From: Streptomyces genisteinicus | GTDB taxonomy: Bacteria; Actinomycetota; Actinomycetes; Streptomycetales; Streptomycetaceae | Direction of reading: 5' to 3' | Assembly: GCF_014489615.1 (NCBI RefSeq) | Contig: NZ_CP060825.1 | Span: 6,184,001-6,248,000, forward strand | Length of the DNA stretch: 64,000 nucleotides | Shown here: positions 61,616 to 64,000 of the stretch, piece by piece | Numbering within the stretch: the first letter of the stretch is position 1 | Layout of the letters: every line of letters starts with the position of its first letter | The notes under the pieces: model-generated | What the model saw: only the letters and a program-made list of their open reading frames with translations | Database searches by the model: none | What the model was told of the DNA's origin: nothing | Made by a program: the position numbers and the translations under genes

Positions 61616-62105
61616 GGGCTGTCCCGCGGGCCGGGGCGATGTGCCTGGGCTCTCGTACGGGACCGGTCCCGGCCGCCGGCGGCGGCCGGTTCACCGGCCG
61701 GAGATCTCCTTATCCGCGGGCGCCGGTCTCCGTAGGCTGGCGGGATGGGTGTCATCGATCTCGCCGTCCCCGGGCCCGGGTTCACGGCCCGTCCGCACGC
61801 CTGCCGCGCACGGCTGCGGGCGGCGGTGCGCGGGGTACGGGCCTCCGGCACCGGGCGGTTCCGGCCGGCCGCCGGCCACGAGGAGGCGCGCGCCGCGCCC
61901 GCCGGCCCCCGCCCGGCCGCCCCGGTGCGCTGAACGGCACCGGCCCGCCCGATCCCCGATTCCCCGCCCGACCCCCGAGCACGACCCGACCCCCGCCCCC
62001 CACGGCAGGACCCGGGACCGACCCCGAGCGCACACCGACCCCGACCCCGACTCCGAGCCCCCGAGCACACAGCGACACGAGCCCTCGCCCTTCGGGAGGA
62101 ACACC
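61616..62105. other. Intergenic region with hairpin and low-complexity tract
   Basis: The hairpin CCGGCCGCC (61669-61677) with 61681-61689 and a 3-nt loop may end the two-component transcript. A 62-codon frame at 61745-61933 is listed separately. From about 61940 to 62080 the sequence is a GACCCCGAC-like low-complexity run. I see no other gene. Confidence 0.5.
61745..61933 (+). CDS. Possible small protein (62 aa)
   Basis: MGVIDLAVPGPGF... is an Arg/Ala/Pro-rich frame whose ATG follows TAGGCT by 6 nt, the same leaderless layout as several genes here. There is no recognisable domain, and the composition is close to random high-GC sequence, so it may be spurious. Confidence 0.3.
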   Translation: MGVIDLAVPGPGFTARPHACRARLRAAVRGVRASGTGRFRPAAGHEEARAAPAGPRPAAPVR

Positions 62106-63302
62106 GTGACCACCGACGCCGCCCTCGTCGATCTCGCCGCACTCGGCGACGACTTCACCCGCGACCCGTTTCCCGTCTACGCCGCGTTACGCGCCCGCGG
62201 CCCCGTGCACCACGTCCGCATGCCGGAGGGCCACACCGCGTGGCTCGTCGTCGGATACGAGGCGGGCCGGGCCGCGCTCGCCGACCCGGCCCTGTCGAAG
62301 GACTGGCGCAACATCGCGCCCGACCTGGGCATCTTCCGGATCTCCTCGGGTGTCAGCATGCTCAGCACGGACCCGCCCGTGCACACCCGGCTGCGGAGGC
62401 TGATCGCACGGGAGTTCACGATGCGGCGGGTGGAACGCCTCGCGCCCCAGGTGCAGCGGATCACCGACGACCTGCTGGACGCGATGCTCCCGCTCGGCGC
62501 CGCCGACCTCGTGGACGCGTTCTCCTTCCCGCTGCCGATCACCGTCATCGGCGAACTGCTCGGTGTGCCCTTCCTCGCCCGGGACTCCTTCCGCGACTGG
62601 TCCAACACGGCACTGTCCTCGAACGAACAGGCCGAACGGGAGGAAGCCGCCAACCGCCTGACGCAGTACCTCGTCGAACTCCTGGCCCAGAAGCGCGAGC
62701 AGCCCGGGGACGACCTGATGAGCGGTCTCATCCACGCCGCGGACACCGGGGACGACGACCGGCTCACGCCCGAGGAGCTGATCGGCATGGCGTGGCTGCT
62801 GCTGGTCGCCGGGCACGAGACGACGGTCAACCTGATCACCAGCGGTGTCCTGGCGCTGCTGACCCACCCGGACCAGCTGGCCCTGCTGCGGGCCCGGCCC
62901 GAACTGATCGACGACGCCGTCGAGGAGATGCTGCGCTGGGACGGGCCGGTGGAGACGCCGACGTACCGCTTCACCACCGGGCCCTACCGGGTCGGCGGCA
63001 CCACGGTCCCGGGCGGCGGGCAGGTGGTGCTGGTGGCCATGGCGGACGCCAACCGCGACCCGGACCGCTTCCCCGACCCGGGCCGCTTCGACATCACGCG
63101 GGACGCGCGGGGGCACCTCGCCTTCGGCCACGGGATCCACTTCTGCCTGGGCGCGCCGCTGGCCCGGCTGGAGGCCCGGGTCGCCGTCCGGAGCCTGCTG
63201 GAACGCTGCCCGGACCTCGCCCTCGACGCCCACCCGGCGGCGCTGTCCTGGCGCGGCGGGATGCTCATCCGGGGACCGGAGCGGCTGCCCGTGCGGTGGT
63301 GA
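62106..63302 (+). CDS. Cytochrome P450
   Basis: A 398-aa soluble bacterial P450. I-helix AGHETT (235-240), K-helix ExxR as EMLR (274-277), and the haem-binding FGHGIHFCLG with Cys347. The sequence RDPFPVYAALRARGPVHHVRMPEG and FTMRRVERLAPQVQRI is close to the CYP105/107-like group, which hydroxylate macrolides and other natural products. GGAGGA is 5 nt before GTG 62106. There is no adjacent ferredoxin or biosynthetic gene, so a drug or xenobiotic role is possible; the substrate is unknown. Confidence 0.95.
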   Translation: MTTDAALVDLAALGDDFTRDPFPVYAALRARGPVHHVRMPEGHTAWLVVGYEAGRAALADPALSKDWRNIAPDLGIFRISSGVSMLSTDPPVHTRLRRLIAREFTMRRVERLAPQVQRITDDLLDAMLPLGAADLVDAFSFPLPITVIGELLGVPFLARDSFRDWSNTALSSNEQAEREEAANRLTQYLVELLAQKREQPGDDLMSGLIHAADTGDDDRLTPEELIGMAWLLLVAGHETTVNLITSGVLALLTHPDQLALLRARPELIDDAVEEMLRWDGPVETPTYRFTTGPYRVGGTTVPGGGQVVLVAMADANRDPDRFPDPGRFDITRDARGHLAFGHGIHFCLGAPLARLEARVAVRSLLERCPDLALDAHPAALSWRGGMLIRGPERLPVRW

Positions 63303-63311
63303 ACGCCGTCC

Positions 63312-63336
63312 GGGCGGGGTCCGCCGGACCCCGCCC
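63312..63336. terminator. 10-bp bidirectional hairpin terminator
   Basis: GGGCGGGGTC (63312-63321) pairs with 63327-63336 across a 5-nt loop just after the P450 stop. Confidence 0.65.
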
Positions 63337-63374
63337 CCTCCGGCGCCGCCCCGCAGGGGACCGGGGGACCCGCC

Positions 63375-64000
63375 TCATTCCGCGGGGATCTCCTCCAGCC
63401 GCACCGGACGTCCCTCGCGCCGGGAGAGCTCGCACGCCTCGGCGACCCGCAGCGCGGTCAGGGCCTCCCGGCCGTCGCAGGCGTTCTCCGCCTCACCGCG
63501 CACCATGCGGATGAACGCGTCCAGTTCGGCCTCGTACGCGGGGGCGAAGCGCTCCAGGAAGCCGGGCCACGGGTTCTCCACGGGCGGCAGGCCCTTCGGC
63601 TCGGTCGAGCTGATCGGGGTGCGGTCGTCCAGCCCGACGGCGACCTGGTCCAGCTCGCCGGCCAGCTCCATCCGCACGTCGTACCCGGCGCCGTTGCAGC
63701 GGGTGGCGGTGGCCGTCGCCAGCGTCCCGTCGTCGAGGGTGAGCAGCGCCGCCGCCGTGTCGACGTCGCCCGCCGCCCGGAACATCGGATGCCCGCCGTC
63801 CGAGCCGGTCGCGTAGACCTCGGTGATCTCACGGCCCGTCACCCAGCGGACCATGTCGAAGTCGTGGACCAGGCAGTCCCGGAACAGGCCGCCGGACAGC
63901 GGCAGGTAGTCGGCCGGCGGCGGCGCCGGGTCGGAGGTGATCGCCCGTACGGTGTGCAGCCTGCCGAGCCGGCCCGAGCGCACCCGTTCGCGGGCTGCCG
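63375..64000 (-). CDS. Gfo/Idh/MocA-family oxidoreductase, 5' end outside window
   Basis: Only the C-terminal 208 or so residues are visible; the frame is open to the window edge. SGGLFRDCLVHDFDMVRWVTGREITEVYATG is the C-terminal-domain start typical of inositol/glucose dehydrogenases of this family, with the likely catalytic His in the LVHDFD area, and the Rossmann NAD domain lies outside. These enzymes oxidise sugars or inositols with NAD(P). The C-terminus VRLEEIP is typical. Substrate is unknown. Confidence 0.88.
   Translation of the reverse strand, partial: AARERVRSGRLGRLHTVRAITSDPAPPPADYLPLSGGLFRDCLVHDFDMVRWVTGREITEVYATGSDGGHPMFRAAGDVDTAAALLTLDDGTLATATATRCNGAGYDVRMELAGELDQVAVGLDDRTPISSTEPKGLPPVENPWPGFLERFAPAYEAELDAFIRMVRGEAENACDGREALTALRVAEACELSRREGRPVRLEEIPAE

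Overview
The window is high-GC (roughly 73-75 % by eye), densely coding actinobacterial DNA. Three things point to Streptomyces: the strong G/C bias at third codon positions, the many GTG starts, and Streptomyces-typical families (an HTH/DUF5753 plus DUF397 pair, a DUF6221-like protein, a TIGR03086-like protein, an AllR-type ureide cluster and a DasR-type palindrome). I see no tRNA, rRNA, IS element, prophage, CRISPR array or secondary-metabolite core synthase. It reads as ordinary chromosome with accessory modules. Both edges cut genes: an NCS2 purine permease on the left and a Gfo/Idh/MocA oxidoreductase on the right.

Layout. 1-7.6 kb: purine permease, DEDD exonuclease, carboxylesterase, small hypotheticals and a 721-aa unknown. 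7.6-12.5 kb: a Vat-like acetyltransferase with a divergent TetR, a secreted PAST-rich protein, an OmpR/histidine-kinase pair and a DUF6221-like protein. 13-19.4 kb: a GNAT, a secreted CAP-domain protein and a three-gene operon encoding an Hsp70-like ATPase, a GrpE-like coiled-coil protein and a soluble Ser/Thr kinase with a helical-repeat tail. 19.6-32.6 kb: an FnIII lipoprotein, a PhzF-like protein, small genes and three divergent regulator/enzyme modules with clear palindromic operators (TetR/VOC, TetR/methyltransferase, MerR/imine-reductase-like), plus an amidase and the HTH-DUF397 pair. 32.8-38.7 kb: a secreted endonuclease I, a short MetRS preceded by a Met-Met leader peptide, a STAND-GNAT-HTH fusion protein and a ricin-lectin protein. 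39-44.3 kb: an aspartate module of two tandem AspT-type carriers and aspartate 4-decarboxylase, behind a leaderless 19-codon ORF. 44.4-56.4 kb: a NADAR protein, a hydrolase and the ureide block (malate synthase, MocA-like nucleotidyltransferase, IclR/AllR, allantoinase, allantoicase), interrupted by a few unrelated genes. 56.5-64 kb: an SDR, a RibD-like reductase, an EamA exporter, a NarL-type two-component pair, a P450 and the partial oxidoreductase.

How the genes work together. Allantoinase and allantoicase convert allantoin to ureidoglycolate, which leads to glyoxylate. Malate synthase consumes glyoxylate. The MocA-like protein could mature the molybdenum cofactor of xanthine dehydrogenase upstream in purine breakdown, and the permease at the left edge could import purines, although it is some 47 kb away. 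The IclR protein is the likely AllR repressor, and related palindromes lie upstream of allantoinase, of the regulator itself and of malate synthase. The two AspT proteins plus the decarboxylase form a known energy-conserving scheme in which aspartate is exchanged for alanine and decarboxylation consumes a cytoplasmic proton.

The best candidates for little-described biology are the Met-Met leader/attenuator-like region before the MetRS, the STAND-GNAT-HTH protein beside it, and the Hsp70-GrpE-kinase operon.
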